Part shown: positions 54,793 through 64,000 of the stretch, piece by piece
How positions within the stretch are numbered: the stretch's first letter is position 1
How the letters are laid out: the number at the start of each line of letters is the position of its first letter
DNA from: Mycobacterium paragordonae
GTDB lineage: Bacteria > Actinomycetota > Actinomycetes > Mycobacteriales > Mycobacteriaceae
Assembly: GCF_003614435.1 (NCBI RefSeq)
Contig: NZ_CP025546.1
Span: 5,518,001-5,582,000 of the forward strand
DNA: 64,000 nt
Reading direction: 5' to 3'
Position numbers and translations under genes: made by a program
Notes under the pieces: generated by a model
Databases searched by the model: none
The model's input: only the letters and a program-made list of their open reading frames with translations
What the model was told of the DNA's origin: nothing

Positions 54793-56385
54793 ATGACCGC
54801 CCCGCCCCAACAAACCTCCGTCAGCGAGGCCGGCCTTGATGAGGAGGCCGGCTCGGGGCGTGCGGGCGCCAGCCCGCCAGCCACGGTCAGCCCCGCCCCG
54901 CTGGTGCCCGTCGCCGATTTCGGCCCGGTAGACCGGCTGCGCGGCTGGCTCGTGACGGCTGTCATCGCCGTGTTCGCGACGGCGACCCGGTTCCTCAATC
55001 TGGGTTCGCCGACCGATTCCGGCACGCCGATCTTCGACGAGAAGCACTATGCCCCGCAGGCCTGGCAGACCCTCAACAACCACTGGATAGAGGACAACCC
55101 AGGGTTCGGCCTGGTCGTTCATCCGCCGGTCGGCAAGCAGCTGATCGCGATCGGCGAGGCGCTGTTCGGTTACACCGGGTTGGGATGGCGGTTCACCGGC
55201 GCGCTGCTGGGCGTGGGGCTGGTGGTGTTGGTGACCCGTATCGTCCGGCGCATCAGCCGGTCGAGTCTGGTCGGCGGCATCGCCGGAGTGCTGCTGATCT
55301 GCGACGGCGTCAGCTTCGTCGCGGCCCGGACCGCACTGCTGGACGGGTTTCTCACCTTTTTCGTGGTGGCGGCTTTCGAAGCGCTGATCGTCGACCGGGA
55401 CCAAGTTCGCGCCCGGATGCATACCGCCTTCCTGGAAGGGCGCTGCGCCGAGACGGTGTGGGGCCCGCGGCTGGGGGTGCGCTGGTGGCGCTTCGGCGCC
55501 GGGGTGCTGCTCGGTCTGGCCTTCGGGACGAAGTGGTCCGGCCTGTACTTCATCGCGTTCTTCGGCGTGATGTCGCTGGCCTTCGACATCGCCGCCAGGC
55601 GCCAATATCAGGTGCCACGGCCCTGGCTGGGCACACTGCGCCGCGACCTGATCCCCTCGCTGTACGCGTTGGTGCTGATTCCTTTCGGGGTGTATCTGGC
55701 CAGCTATGCGGGCTGGTTCGCCTCTGAGACGGCGATCGACCGCCATCAGGTGGGACAGACGATCGGGCCGGACAGCGTAGTGCCGCTGCCGGACGCCATC
55801 CGTTCGCTGTGGTACTACACCGCGAAGGCGTTCCACTTCCACGCGACGCTGACCAACTCCGCGGGCAACCACCATCCTTGGGAATCCAAGCCCTGGAGCT
55901 GGCCGATGTCGCTGCGGCCGGTGCTGTATGCCATCGACCAGAACAACGTGCCCGGCTGCGGGGCACAGTCCTGCGTCAAGGCGGTGATGCTGGTCGGCAC
56001 CCCGGCCCTGTGGTGGCTGGCGGTGCCGGTGCTGCTCTACACGACATGGCGCATGTTGGTGCGCCGCGACTGGCGCTACGCGGTGGTGTGGGTGGGCTAT
56101 TGCGCGGGGTGGCTGCCGTGGTTCGCCGAGATCGACCGGCAGATGTACTTCTTCTACGCCGCGACCATGGGGCCATTCCTGGTGATGGCAGTCGCGCTGA
56201 TCCTGGGCGACATCCTGCATCAGCCGCGACAGAACAAGGAGCGGCGCACGCTGGGGCTGATCCTCGTGTGTTGCTACGTGTCGCTGGTGGTGACGAATTT
56301 CGCCTGGCTGTTCCCGGTGCTGACCGGACTGCCGATTTCGCAGCAGACCTGGGACATGGAGATCTGGCTGCCCAGCTGGCGGTGA
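54793..56385 (+). CDS. pmt: Protein O-mannosyltransferase (GT39)
   Basis: 530 aa from ATG 54793 (GTG 54790 is adjacent). Integral membrane enzyme that moves mannose from polyprenyl-phosphomannose to Ser/Thr of exported proteins. A Pro/Ala-rich cytoplasmic tail, about 10-11 TM helices, the catalytic acidic pair in TPIFDEKHYAPQAW, VVHPPVGKQLIA in the first loop, and NHHPWESKPWSWPM plus QMYFFYAATMGPF further on. Equivalent to Rv1002c. It could modify the Thr/Pro-rich linker of the Wzz-like protein. Confidence 0.95.
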   Translation: MTAPPQQTSVSEAGLDEEAGSGRAGASPPATVSPAPLVPVADFGPVDRLRGWLVTAVIAVFATATRFLNLGSPTDSGTPIFDEKHYAPQAWQTLNNHWIEDNPGFGLVVHPPVGKQLIAIGEALFGYTGLGWRFTGALLGVGLVVLVTRIVRRISRSSLVGGIAGVLLICDGVSFVAARTALLDGFLTFFVVAAFEALIVDRDQVRARMHTAFLEGRCAETVWGPRLGVRWWRFGAGVLLGLAFGTKWSGLYFIAFFGVMSLAFDIAARRQYQVPRPWLGTLRRDLIPSLYALVLIPFGVYLASYAGWFASETAIDRHQVGQTIGPDSVVPLPDAIRSLWYYTAKAFHFHATLTNSAGNHHPWESKPWSWPMSLRPVLYAIDQNNVPGCGAQSCVKAVMLVGTPALWWLAVPVLLYTTWRMLVRRDWRYAVVWVGYCAGWLPWFAEIDRQMYFFYAATMGPFLVMAVALILGDILHQPRQNKERRTLGLILVCCYVSLVVTNFAWLFPVLTGLPISQQTWDMEIWLPSWR

Positions 56386-56420
56386 GCCTCTCGGGCCGCG
56401 GCCCGGGCGGGCGCCTGGGC

Positions 56421-56640
56421 CGGCGCTAGCTCCTTGGCCGCGAGATTGCCGTGGCGGTTGTGGTTCAGCCGCCAACCACGACCGTGACGGCAATCTCGAC
56501 ACCTCACGTCGGAAATCCGCGGGCACCTAGGCCGGCGCTAGCTTCTGGGCCGCCGCTAGCTTCTGGGCCGCGAGATTGCCGTGGAGGTTGTGGTTCAGCC
56601 GCCAACTACGACCGTGACGGCAATCTCGACAGCTCACGCC
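56421..56640. repeat. Tandem 130-bp repeat with strong hairpins, between pmt and a DUF559 gene
   Basis: Two copies of a long hairpin: arms CGAGATTGCCGT and ACGGCAATCTCG at 56441-56498 and 56571-56628, extended inward by GGTTGTGGTT / AACCACGACC-like arms around a CAGCCGCC loop. The period is 130 bp and includes GGAAATCCGCGGG, the last bases of the DUF559 gene, so the left copy carries a duplicated gene end. CGCTAGCTTCTGGGCCGC is itself doubled near 56535-56570. It probably serves as a bidirectional terminator between convergent genes. Confidence 0.85.
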
Positions 56641-57479
56641 GGAAATCCGCGGGCTGCCAGTGCATCCCGTACGCGCTGCAGTATCCGGCTGCGCGAGTCC
56701 TCCTTGACCACCCTGATGATCCGCCAGCCGAGATCTTCGACCATCTCCCATCGCCTGATGTCTTTCACGTACTGCCCCCGGTCGGAGCAATGCTGCTCGC
56801 CGTCGTACTCAACCGCGACCATCGGCTCATCCCACCCCATATCTAGGTAGGCCAACGCGCCGGTGGCACTCCGCACCGCAATCTGGGTGATTGGCTTGGG
56901 CAGACCACCGTCGACGAGTAAGAGCCTCAGCCAGCTTTCCCGCGGGGACTGCGCGCCACCGTCCATCAGGCCCAACGCTTTTCGGCACAACCGGGCCCCT
57001 CTGGCCCCCCGGTACCGAACTAACAGCGGCTGCACGTCGTGTTCGACCAGCCCGGTGGCGGCGGACAGCGCGTCCAGGTGACTGATGGCGATATTGCGTG
57101 GCAGGTGCCGGCCGAGATCGAAAGCCGTTCGCGCCGGGGTAGTTACGGGTATGCCGGCCAGCTCTGTGACTTCCTCGGCAAGGATCCGTTCCCGGCGAAC
57201 GATCACACCGGGCGGCGGATGGTTGAACGGGCCGAGAAGCTCGACCGGAGCGAAGTCGTCAACCCACCGTGCTCCATGCATTGCGGCGGCGGCCCGACCG
57301 GCTACGATGCCTTTGCAGTCTGACCACAGCCACGCCGCCCGGATGTTGTCTCGCAGCGTTCTGGATGCGTCTTTCGGCAGATAAATGTCAGGGTGGATTC
57401 TCCGGTATCTCCAACGCAATTGGCCGCGGGTGAGCCCGCCACTCGTCAGCGCTTCGCTCCCCCGAAATACCGATGCCAC
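56634..57479 (-). CDS. AbiEi-like N-terminal plus DUF559 (Vsr-like) nuclease-fold protein
   Basis: 281 aa from GTG 57479; the frame stays open to 57581 without a good start. N-terminal part (GGLTRGQLRWRYRRIHPDIYLP, then AAAAMHGARW) resembles the winged-helix domain of AbiEi-type antitoxin proteins; the C-terminal 100 residues are DUF559 of the PD-(D/E)XK group: AYLDMGWDEPMVAVEYDGEQHCSDRGQYVKDIRRWEMV and WRIIRVVKED. This combination is common as solo genes in mycobacteria; no AbiEii partner is nearby, so toxin-antitoxin function is not supported. Flanked on both sides by tandem repeats of one intergenic family. Confidence 0.85.
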   Translation of the reverse strand: MASVFRGSEALTSGGLTRGQLRWRYRRIHPDIYLPKDASRTLRDNIRAAWLWSDCKGIVAGRAAAAMHGARWVDDFAPVELLGPFNHPPPGVIVRRERILAEEVTELAGIPVTTPARTAFDLGRHLPRNIAISHLDALSAATGLVEHDVQPLLVRYRGARGARLCRKALGLMDGGAQSPRESWLRLLLVDGGLPKPITQIAVRSATGALAYLDMGWDEPMVAVEYDGEQHCSDRGQYVKDIRRWEMVEDLGWRIIRVVKEDSRSRILQRVRDALAARGFPA

Positions 57480-57544
57480 GTGCGCGATCCTGCGTGAATG
57501 GTCCGAGCGCTCCAAGCCACGAGCGGAATCGATTGGGGACAACT

Positions 57545-57680
57545 CACCCACATTGCAGCCAGGGCTGTGAAACGGCCGCACCCACGACCCTTACGGCAAA
57601 CTCGACGCGCCCAACGCACCCACATTGCAACCAGGGCTGCGCAACGAGCCGCACCCACGACCCGCACGGCAAACTCGACG
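57545..57680. repeat. Tandem 72-bp-period repeat between the DUF559 gene and arcA
   Basis: CACCCACATTGCA(G/A)CCAGGGCTG ... ACGGCAAACTCGACGC occurs at 57545-57608 and 57617-57680. The ACGGCAAACTCGAC end resembles the ACGGCAATCTCGAC arm of the 56.4-kb repeat, so both pairs may belong to one mycobacterial intergenic repeat family. The pair lies 18 bp downstream of the arcA stop and may help terminate it. Confidence 0.75.
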
Positions 57681-57697
57681 CTGCAAGCAGCAAAACG

Positions 57698-58906
57698 CTA
57701 GAGCGGATCCCGGGCCGCAGGGCAGGACATGCACCGTGGCCCGCCGCGGCCGGTGCCCAATTCCGAGCCGGCGATGGTGAGCACCTCGATACCGGCATCT
57801 TGTAGCCGGGTATTGGTCGCGACGTTGCGTTCATAGGCGACAACCACCCCCGGCGCCAGGGCCAGGGTGTTGTTGCCGTCGTCCCACTGCTCGCGTTCGG
57901 CGACGACGGGATCGCGGCCGGTGTCGATCACGCGCAGTTTCTCGATGCCGATCGCGGAGGCCGCCGCCTCGGCAAAAGGTTCGGCGTCGTCGATCGACAC
58001 GCCGGCCTCGGTGCGCCGCAGGGTGAACGCCGAAAGGGTGTCCACGACATTGGCGTACATCACCACCGTGTCGGTGTCGACCATGGTGCAGACGGTGTCC
58101 AGATGCATCTGCGCGCGGCTCTGGGCGATCGGCACCGCAAGCACGGTGTGTGCGAGATCGTCGTCGAACAGGCTGCGCGCCAACGCTTCTGCGCCGGCGG
58201 GCGTGGTCCGCTCCCCTACTCCCACGGCGATCACGCCCGGAGCGAGCAACAGCACATCCCCACCCTCGACCGGCGCGGTGCGCGACTCGTAGGCCCGCCG
58301 CACGCCGGTGAATCGCGGGTGATGGGCGTAGATGATGTCGGTCAGCGAAGCCTCGCGCCGGCGCGCCCGCAAGGCCAACGACGGGATCACCACCCGCGGC
58401 CCGATCCAGATCGACGAGTCGCGGGTGAAGACCAGGTTCGGCAGCGGCTCGATCACGAAATCCGCGCCGTGATGCATGCGCAGTACCAGCGACACCCCGG
58501 TGCGGGTGCTGGGCGGAAGCTCCTCGAAAGTCATCCCGGCGGTGAGCACGTCAGCCAACAAGGCCGGCTCAAGACCTCTCAGATACTCCGAAAGCTGTTG
58601 CGCCAGAATGGGTCCCAGCCTGCGCGCATCCACGGCCGCTGCCACGCCCTGCATCCGGGCGGCGCCGCTGTGCTGCAGCGCCTCGGTCAGCAGCTGCGAC
58701 AGCAGCAGCACTTCCACGCCGCGGCCACGCAGCAGATCGGCGAACTGGTCATGCTCGTCCTGTGCCCGCGCGACCCACGGCAGCCCGTCGAACAGCAGCT
58801 GGTCGTTATTGCTCGGGTTGAGCCGGCGCAGTTCGGCGCCCGGACGGTGCAGGATGGCGACCCGCAACGCGCCCACCTCCGAATTGACGCCCAGCTCCAC
58901 ACCCAC
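57698..58906 (-). CDS. arcA: Arginine deiminase
   Basis: 402 aa, GTG 58906. It hydrolyses arginine to citrulline and ammonia. Guanidino-modifying fold marks: [25 protein letters not shown], the [10 protein letters not shown] histidine, [21 protein letters not shown], and the catalytic Cys in [13 protein letters not shown] at the C-terminus. The other arginine deiminase pathway genes (arcB, arcC, arcD) are not in the window, as in M. tuberculosis (Rv1001). Divergent from the alkB-like gene. Confidence 0.96.
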   Translation of the reverse strand: MGVELGVNSEVGALRVAILHRPGAELRRLNPSNNDQLLFDGLPWVARAQDEHDQFADLLRGRGVEVLLLSQLLTEALQHSGAARMQGVAAAVDARRLGPILAQQLSEYLRGLEPALLADVLTAGMTFEELPPSTRTGVSLVLRMHHGADFVIEPLPNLVFTRDSSIWIGPRVVIPSLALRARRREASLTDIIYAHHPRFTGVRRAYESRTAPVEGGDVLLLAPGVIAVGVGERTTPAGAEALARSLFDDDLAHTVLAVPIAQSRAQMHLDTVCTMVDTDTVVMYANVVDTLSAFTLRRTEAGVSIDDAEPFAEAAASAIGIEKLRVIDTGRDPVVAEREQWDDGNNTLALAPGVVVAYERNVATNTRLQDAGIEVLTIAGSELGTGRGGPRCMSCPAARDPL

Positions 58907-58974
58907 AGCTCAAACCGTAGCCGCGTAGGCCGTGTCGGGCGCGTCACACGCCGAACCATCGAACTGGTGTGCGA

Positions 58975-58990
58975 TAGACTGGGGTTCGTG
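58975..58990 (+). promoter_or_regulatory. Likely leaderless promoter of the AlkB-like gene
   Basis: TAGACT (58975-58980), within GATAGACT, ends 7 bp before the GTG at 58988; no ribosome-binding site precedes it. Confidence 0.5.
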
Positions 58991-59596
58991 GCGATCGCGG
59001 CTCAGGGCTCGCTCTTCGAGCACAACGAACGCAGGCAACTCGGCGACGGCGCATTCATCGACATCCGCGCGAACTGGCTGCGGGACGGCCCGGTCGACGG
59101 CTTGGACCTGCTGGAGGCGCTGCTGCACTCGGTGCCGTGGCGCGCCGAGCGCCGGCAGATGTACGACCGCGTGGTCGACGTACCCCGGCTGGTGAGTTTC
59201 CACGACCTGGCAGTGGAAGCTCCGCCGCACCCCGCGCTGGCGCGGCTGCGCCGCCGGCTCAACGACATCTACGGCGGTGAGCTGGGTGAACCGTTTACCA
59301 CCGTCGGCCTGTGCTGCTACCGGGACGGTTCGGACAGCGTGGCCTGGCACGGCGACACCATCGGCCGCAGCAGCTCGCAGGACACCATGGTCGCGATCGT
59401 CAGCCTGGGCGCCACCCGGACGTTCGCGATGCGCCGCCGCGGCGGCGGCCCCTCGTTGCGGTTGCCGCTTGCGCACGGCGATCTGCTGGTGATGGGCGGA
59501 TCGTGCCAGCGCACCTGGGAGCATTCGGTTCCCAAGACGACCGGCGCGGCGGGTCCGCGAGTCAGCATCCAGTTCCGGCCCCGAGACGTGCGCTAG
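58988..59596 (+). CDS. AlkB-like 2-oxoglutarate/Fe(II) dioxygenase
   Basis: 202 aa from GTG 58988. Double-stranded beta-helix with iron ligands VAWHGDTIG (HxD) and the distal His in TWEHSVPK, and 2-oxoglutarate-binding arginines in GPRVSIQFRPRDVR. CYRDGSDSVAWHGD and MGGSCQRTWEHSVPK match the AlkB group acting on alkylated nucleic acid bases. Equivalent to Rv1000c, always next to arcA in mycobacteria as far as I recall. Probable role: oxidative demethylation of DNA or RNA. Confidence 0.93.
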   Translation: MAIAAQGSLFEHNERRQLGDGAFIDIRANWLRDGPVDGLDLLEALLHSVPWRAERRQMYDRVVDVPRLVSFHDLAVEAPPHPALARLRRRLNDIYGGELGEPFTTVGLCCYRDGSDSVAWHGDTIGRSSSQDTMVAIVSLGATRTFAMRRRGGGPSLRLPLAHGDLLVMGGSCQRTWEHSVPKTTGAAGPRVSIQFRPRDVR

Positions 59597-60252
59597 CTTC
59601 TGACCGCATTGACCGCCTTGACCAGCAGATCGCGGGCGCGCTGGGTGTCGACCTTGGCCACCGGTTGGCCGGGAACCACCAGCGGGTTGGCGATGACGAT
59701 CACCTGGTAGTCGCCGAACTGCGCGGAATAGTTGTAGAGCTCCCCGGTGCGCGGCGAGCCCTCGACCACCGCCTGCAGCACTCGGTGCACCGCTTGGGTA
59801 TGGACGCCGTCGATCTGCGGGGCCTCGACGACCTCGATGGCCCCGCGCAGCTGGGTGCCGGAGAACCCGACTTTCGCGCAGTCTTTGCCGGGGTCGTTGA
59901 GCGGCAGCGCCTTGGAGGTTTCGACGGCGATGGCCACGAACCGATTGCCATTGCCCTCCGCGGAGATGGCCGCCATGTTGCCCTCCACCCCCGCCGGCAT
60001 TTCGGGCCCGACCGCTGCCTTGGCGCAGTTCGCCGGGTCGAAGGTGAGCCCGTCGGGCAGCTTGCGGGAGCTGAAGAACTGCGGGTCAATCGCCCTGGGC
60101 GTGATGTCGGTGACCTTGAATTCCGGCCCGAAGCCCGACTTGAGATCCAGGATCTTGGCGATGTCGCCCTTGGCGGGCCGCGAGGGGTCAGCACCCGGGG
60201 AGCAGCCGACGAGCAGGCACACCGAACCGAGTGCGAGCACCAGCTTGAACAT
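59593..60252 (-). CDS. Lipoprotein, DUF5642-like (Rv0999-type)
   Basis: 219 aa from ATG 60252; a start at 60270 would add six residues. Signal helix with lipobox LVGC (MFKLVLALGSVCLLVGC), so anchored outside the membrane. Body contains ITPRAIDPQFFSSRKLPDGL, NCAKAA, DCAKVGFSG, and a C-terminal YQVIVIANPL then RARDLLVKAVNAVRS. The closing VKxVxxxR helix and Cys spacing are shared with the next gene upstream, so the two are tandem paralogs. Its stop overlaps the end of the alkB-like gene by 4 bp. Confidence 0.83.
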   Translation of the reverse strand: MFKLVLALGSVCLLVGCSPGADPSRPAKGDIAKILDLKSGFGPEFKVTDITPRAIDPQFFSSRKLPDGLTFDPANCAKAAVGPEMPAGVEGNMAAISAEGNGNRFVAIAVETSKALPLNDPGKDCAKVGFSGTQLRGAIEVVEAPQIDGVHTQAVHRVLQAVVEGSPRTGELYNYSAQFGDYQVIVIANPLVVPGQPVAKVDTQRARDLLVKAVNAVRS

Positions 60253-60279
60253 CGTGGCCAATCTACCCAACCCGGATGC

Positions 60280-60957
60280 TCAGCCGCGCAACGTCGAGAC
60301 CGTTTTGACCAACAGGTCGGCCGCGAACTGCGGCGGCAACGGCGGCAGGATCGACCCGGGATCTGTGGTCAGCGTGGTGAACGCGTAGTAATCACCCAGG
60401 TAGGCGACGAATGTGTATGCCCGTGAATCGATTTCGCTACCCGACTCGACGGCCGCCCGGATATCCGCGACCATGCCGAGGGTTTGCGCGCCGTCCACCT
60501 TGGGTGCGTCGATGAGTCCCACGCTCACCACGGTGCGCCCGGCGGTCAGGTCCCAGCGGGCGCAGGCGGCCACCGCCTCGCGCGCCAACGTCGCCGGCGC
60601 GGCGACGACGACCGCGTCGACGATTCCGCCCGGCCCCGATCCGGAGACGCCCTGCGCGGGCTGATCACGGCCGGCCGCGGGATCGGCCAGGGCGGCGCAT
60701 TCCGGCGGGTTGGCCGCCGTTTGATCGCCCAGACCCCAGATGGCGCGGGGCGAAGGGGCACGGGCGATGTTGGAGGCCTCGTACCCGGGCGGCAGCTCGC
60801 GGCCCACCCTGCGGATATTGGCCGGGGTGATGGCGGCGGTGCGCGGGGTCGACGATGGCGAGGTCACCGATGGCGCGGGCGCGGGCGATGCGGCGCAGGC
60901 CGCCAGCAGCAGGACCGGCGGCAGTGGCCCGAATGGACCAAACCAGAACGGCCGCAT
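60280..60957 (-). CDS. Lipoprotein, DUF5642-like paralog
   Basis: 225 aa. N-terminal hydrophobic segment with lipobox LAAC, then an Ala/Pro/Ser/Thr-rich spacer and the domain: ANIRRVGRELPPGYEASNIA, PECAAL, AACARWDLTAG, YTFVAYLGDYYAFTTL and a final FAADLLVKTVSTLRG that mirrors the downstream paralog. Function unknown. It lies 27 bp ahead of the second lipoprotein gene and 37 bp after the acetyltransferase gene, so the three may form one transcript. Confidence 0.82.
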   Translation of the reverse strand: MRPFWFGPFGPLPPVLLLAACAASPAPAPSVTSPSSTPRTAAITPANIRRVGRELPPGYEASNIARAPSPRAIWGLGDQTAANPPECAALADPAAGRDQPAQGVSGSGPGGIVDAVVVAAPATLAREAVAACARWDLTAGRTVVSVGLIDAPKVDGAQTLGMVADIRAAVESGSEIDSRAYTFVAYLGDYYAFTTLTTDPGSILPPLPPQFAADLLVKTVSTLRG

Positions 60958-60994
60958 GCCCGTTCATATCACGGCGAGCCGACCTCGGCGCTGA

Positions 60995-62029
<1,035 letters not shown>

Positions 62030-62135
62030 TCAGGTTATGGCGTCGGCTACCGCCCCTGCAAGGAACCCGAAGGTGCCCGCACTAGCCTGACAGCAGGCCG
62101 CCGGCAAGACGCAAGACTCCCGAAACGGACCAGAA

Positions 62136-62882
62136 ATGATCGATAACCAGGACCGGGTTGAACTGACCCGCAGTCTGCTGAACAAGCCCGCCACGCTGCG
62201 GCACGGCTATCTCGACGTGTTAGGCGAATCTACGGCCGCTCCGGTTCCGACGTTTGCTCAGCGCGCCATGAACAGCCCCTTCGTCGCCACCGTCTACGAA
62301 GGGCTGTGGCGGCCGACGTCTTTTTATCTGGCCAGCGGTGTCACCACGCAGGCCGAAGAGCGCCGCGCGGCGGCGGCCCTGCACCTGCGCAGCGCCACGA
62401 GGCTGCTCGATGTGGCCTGCGGGCCAGGCAATTTCACCGCCCCGTTGGCCGCTCAACTGTCCACCGGAAGCCTCGCGGTGGGGTTCGACATTTCCGAGCC
62501 GATGCTGACCCGGGCCGTGCAGGACAACAGCGGGCCACGGACCTGCTACGTCCGCGGTGATGCCCGCGAGTTGCCGTTCGGCGACGAAACCTTCGACGCC
62601 GTTTGCTGTTTCGGGGCGCTGTACCTGATACCCGAGCCGTTCCGGGTGGCGCACGAGATGGTCCGGGTGCTACGACCGGGTGGCCGGATCGCCATCCTGA
62701 CCAGTTACGCCGGCCAACCACCGCCCCTCAACCTGGCCGTCAACACCACCGCGCGCCTGATCGGGCTCACCATGTTCGACAAAGACGCATTTGTCGATCT
62801 GTTCACCGAGGCCGGATTGACCGACGTCGAGCAGCAGACGCAACGGGCCCTGCAGTTCGTCACCGCGGCCAAACCGGCCTAG
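62136..62882 (+). CDS. Class I SAM-dependent methyltransferase
   Basis: 248 aa. Motif I RLLDVACGPGNFTAPLAAQL, strand-2 acidic residue in AVGFDISEPML, YVRGDARELPFGDETFDAVCCFGALYLI and VRVLRPGGRIAILTSY: a Methyltransf_11-type small-molecule methyltransferase. About 100 N-terminal residues form a lid (MNSPFVATVYEGLWRPTSF), as in sterol, menaquinone or phthiotriol methyltransferases. Substrate unknown; possibly a lipid. Divergent from the acetyltransferase gene. Confidence 0.9.
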   Translation: MIDNQDRVELTRSLLNKPATLRHGYLDVLGESTAAPVPTFAQRAMNSPFVATVYEGLWRPTSFYLASGVTTQAEERRAAAALHLRSATRLLDVACGPGNFTAPLAAQLSTGSLAVGFDISEPMLTRAVQDNSGPRTCYVRGDARELPFGDETFDAVCCFGALYLIPEPFRVAHEMVRVLRPGGRIAILTSYAGQPPPLNLAVNTTARLIGLTMFDKDAFVDLFTEAGLTDVEQQTQRALQFVTAAKPA

Positions 62883-62938
62883 CACTCCGATGCGGCGGCC
62901 TCGCAGAACGCCGCACATCCGGCCGGCCGGCCGTGGGC

Positions 62939-63733
62939 TCAGGTCGACGGATTCGACAACACCGAGATGACGTCGCGCAGCGGGTCGGACGAGGTCGCCA
63001 TCTCTCCCAGGAAGGGATGCGAAAGCTCGAGGACGAGAAAGAGGTTGGCAGCCACCAGCACACCCACGGTCGCGACCATCACGCTGTGGATCCGCGGATG
63101 CTCGACGCCGTAGATGATCGCGCAACTGAGCACCAGGCTGCTGGTCAACAGAATCACCGTCCACAGCGCAAACGACGGCCCGGTGTTGGTCTGGGCCTGC
63201 ATAACCCGCTCCGTGCGCGCCTTGCTCATCTTGTCCAGCGTGCCGTAAGAGGTTGCTAGGAAGGTCTTTTGGGTGTCGGTGTGCGGTTGAACCTGCTGAT
63301 ACGCCTGGTAGACGCGTTGCAACGCCTTATCCGCCGGAGGGTATTCGTAGCCACGGACGGCCTGCGGCCACTCGGCCAGCGCGGCGCGCTCGTACTCCAG
63401 CAGCGCTTGCCGGATCCGGTCGGCGTCGGGCTGGTCGAACGCAGTGAGGTCCCTGGCCAGCTGGATGCCGGCGGTGCCTTCGTCGCGTGCCTGGCCGTCC
63501 TCGGTATTGATCTGACTCCACATGCCGGACACGACGAAACCGATGAAGAACGCGTAGACGAAGCCGACCACTCCGTACGCGAAGCGGGTGGCATCGTTGT
63601 GATCGGCACCGGCGAGCTGCGGGAACTTGCGGCGGACGAGCTTGCGGACCAGCACCGCGCCGCCCGCGATGCCGACGACCAGCAGTATCAGCAGGAGCCA
63701 CGATGGAACATTGGCGACGATCCAGCTACTCAC
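62939..63733 (-). CDS. DUF4239 membrane protein (bestrophin-like)
   Basis: 264 aa, GTG 63733 behind a strong AAGGAGGGG. Two N-terminal TM helices (VPSWLLLILLVVGIAGGAVL, FAYGVVGFVYAFFIGFVV), a long extramembrane helical region with RDEGTAGIQLARDLTAF, and two C-terminal helices (LWTVILLTSSLVLSCAIIYG, SVMVATVGVLVAANLFLVLE). This is the DUF4239 arrangement; function unknown, with distant bestrophin resemblance suggested for the family. Confidence 0.85.
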   Translation of the reverse strand: MSSWIVANVPSWLLLILLVVGIAGGAVLVRKLVRRKFPQLAGADHNDATRFAYGVVGFVYAFFIGFVVSGMWSQINTEDGQARDEGTAGIQLARDLTAFDQPDADRIRQALLEYERAALAEWPQAVRGYEYPPADKALQRVYQAYQQVQPHTDTQKTFLATSYGTLDKMSKARTERVMQAQTNTGPSFALWTVILLTSSLVLSCAIIYGVEHPRIHSVMVATVGVLVAANLFLVLELSHPFLGEMATSSDPLRDVISVLSNPST

Positions 63734-63808
63734 TCGTCACCCCTCCTTCCCCCAACTCACCGACTCTAGCCAGTAGCGTTTACCCGTGGTCGATTTCTGG
63801 GGTGAGCG

Positions 63809-64000
63809 GTGAGCGTCGCGGGGTTCGTTCTCGGCGTGGTCGCCACCGTGCTTGCGGTGATCTCGCTGGGCTGGCAGCTGACCAGCTACCGCCACCAGCG
63901 ACCCTGTCCGAAACTCAAGCCGGTGATCGGGCGGCTGACGCCCGACGGGCTGGTGACCAACGACGCCAGTTCCGACGTGCGCGAGTCATTGGCCGCGGTC
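63809..64000 (+). CDS. Truncated membrane protein, 5' part only
   Basis: GTG 63809 opens a frame that runs off the window end after 64 codons. One N-terminal TM helix (VAGFVLGVVATVLAVISLGWQL) is followed by a soluble segment (PCPKLKPVIGRLTPDGLVTN). Divergent from the DUF4239 gene. Too little to name; the periodic GC at third positions and the helix make it a real gene start. Confidence 0.6.
   Translation, partial: MSVAGFVLGVVATVLAVISLGWQLTSYRHQRPCPKLKPVIGRLTPDGLVTNDASSDVRESLAAV

Noticed and set aside
53905..56526. 873-codon frame joining rsmI to sequence antisense to pmt
   Set aside because: Homology starts only at ATG 54768; the rest is a pmt shadow.
56634..57479. Type IV toxin-antitoxin (AbiE) system
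   Set aside because: Only the AbiEi-like N-terminal domain is present; no AbiEii nucleotidyltransferase gene lies nearby.

Overview
The window is chromosomal DNA from a mycobacterium, most likely a slow-growing species. GC content is high, GTG and TTG starts are common, there is a PE/PPE pair, and the backbone gene order matches the M. tuberculosis segment Rv1018c to Rv0998 read in the opposite direction: glmU, prsA, lpqT, rplY, pth, pks16, ispE, ksgA, rpfB, tatD, metG, pabB, an Rv1004c-like gene, rsmI, pmt, arcA, an alkB-like gene, an Rv0999-like lipoprotein gene and the Rv0998-type acetyltransferase gene. I compared with M. tuberculosis from memory; no search was run. I recognise no tRNA, rRNA, CRISPR array or insertion sequence.

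Layout. 1-2350: end of glmU, prsA, an ArsC-like gene and lpqT. 2410-11972: accessory block with two giant cyclase/STAND/LuxR regulators, the 5' stub of a third, a deazaflavin-dependent nitroreductase, a P450 and an SDR enzyme. 12146-22051: core genes rplY, pth, a lipoprotein, pks16, ispE-ksgA-rpfB, tatD and metG. 22172-26673: PAS protein, hexapeptide acyltransferase, two TetR regulators, PE and PPE. 26898-48844: a large polysaccharide locus. 48953-51051: an oxidoreductase with an ECF41 sigma factor. 51096-64000: the core resumes with pabB, a secreted repeat protein, rsmI, pmt, arcA, alkB-like, lipoproteins and the cAMP-dependent acetyltransferase, ending in a truncated gene.

The most unusual content is the polysaccharide locus. 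Two convergent operons, built mostly with ATGA/GTGA stop-start overlaps, encode a near-complete Wzx/Wzy-type pathway: nucleotidyltransferase, PIG-L deacetylase, WecG/TagA-type transferase, polyprenyl-phosphate sugar-1-phosphate transferase, Wzx flippase, a GT2-GT4 fusion, two sugar C-methyltransferase-like proteins, a GT4 enzyme, then (opposite strand) a Wzz/BY-kinase-like protein with a broken Walker A motif, a Wzy-like polymerase, another GT4 enzyme and an FkbM methyltransferase. Beside them are a GAF-GGDEF-EAL c-di-GMP protein and a large surface lipoprotein. No Wza-type exporter is visible. An AT-rich promoter element of 16 bp occurs identically upstream of the PE/PPE pair and of the plus-strand operon, and as a 13/16 match upstream of the minus-strand operon. 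This suggests co-regulation and, as a hypothesis, a PE/PPE role in moving the polymer through the mycomembrane.

Other points: a 130-bp duplicated hairpin repeat at the 3' end of a DUF559 gene, a 21-bp tandem repeat read by two antisense proteins, several apparently leaderless promoters, and overlapping divergent promoters for rsmI and pmt.
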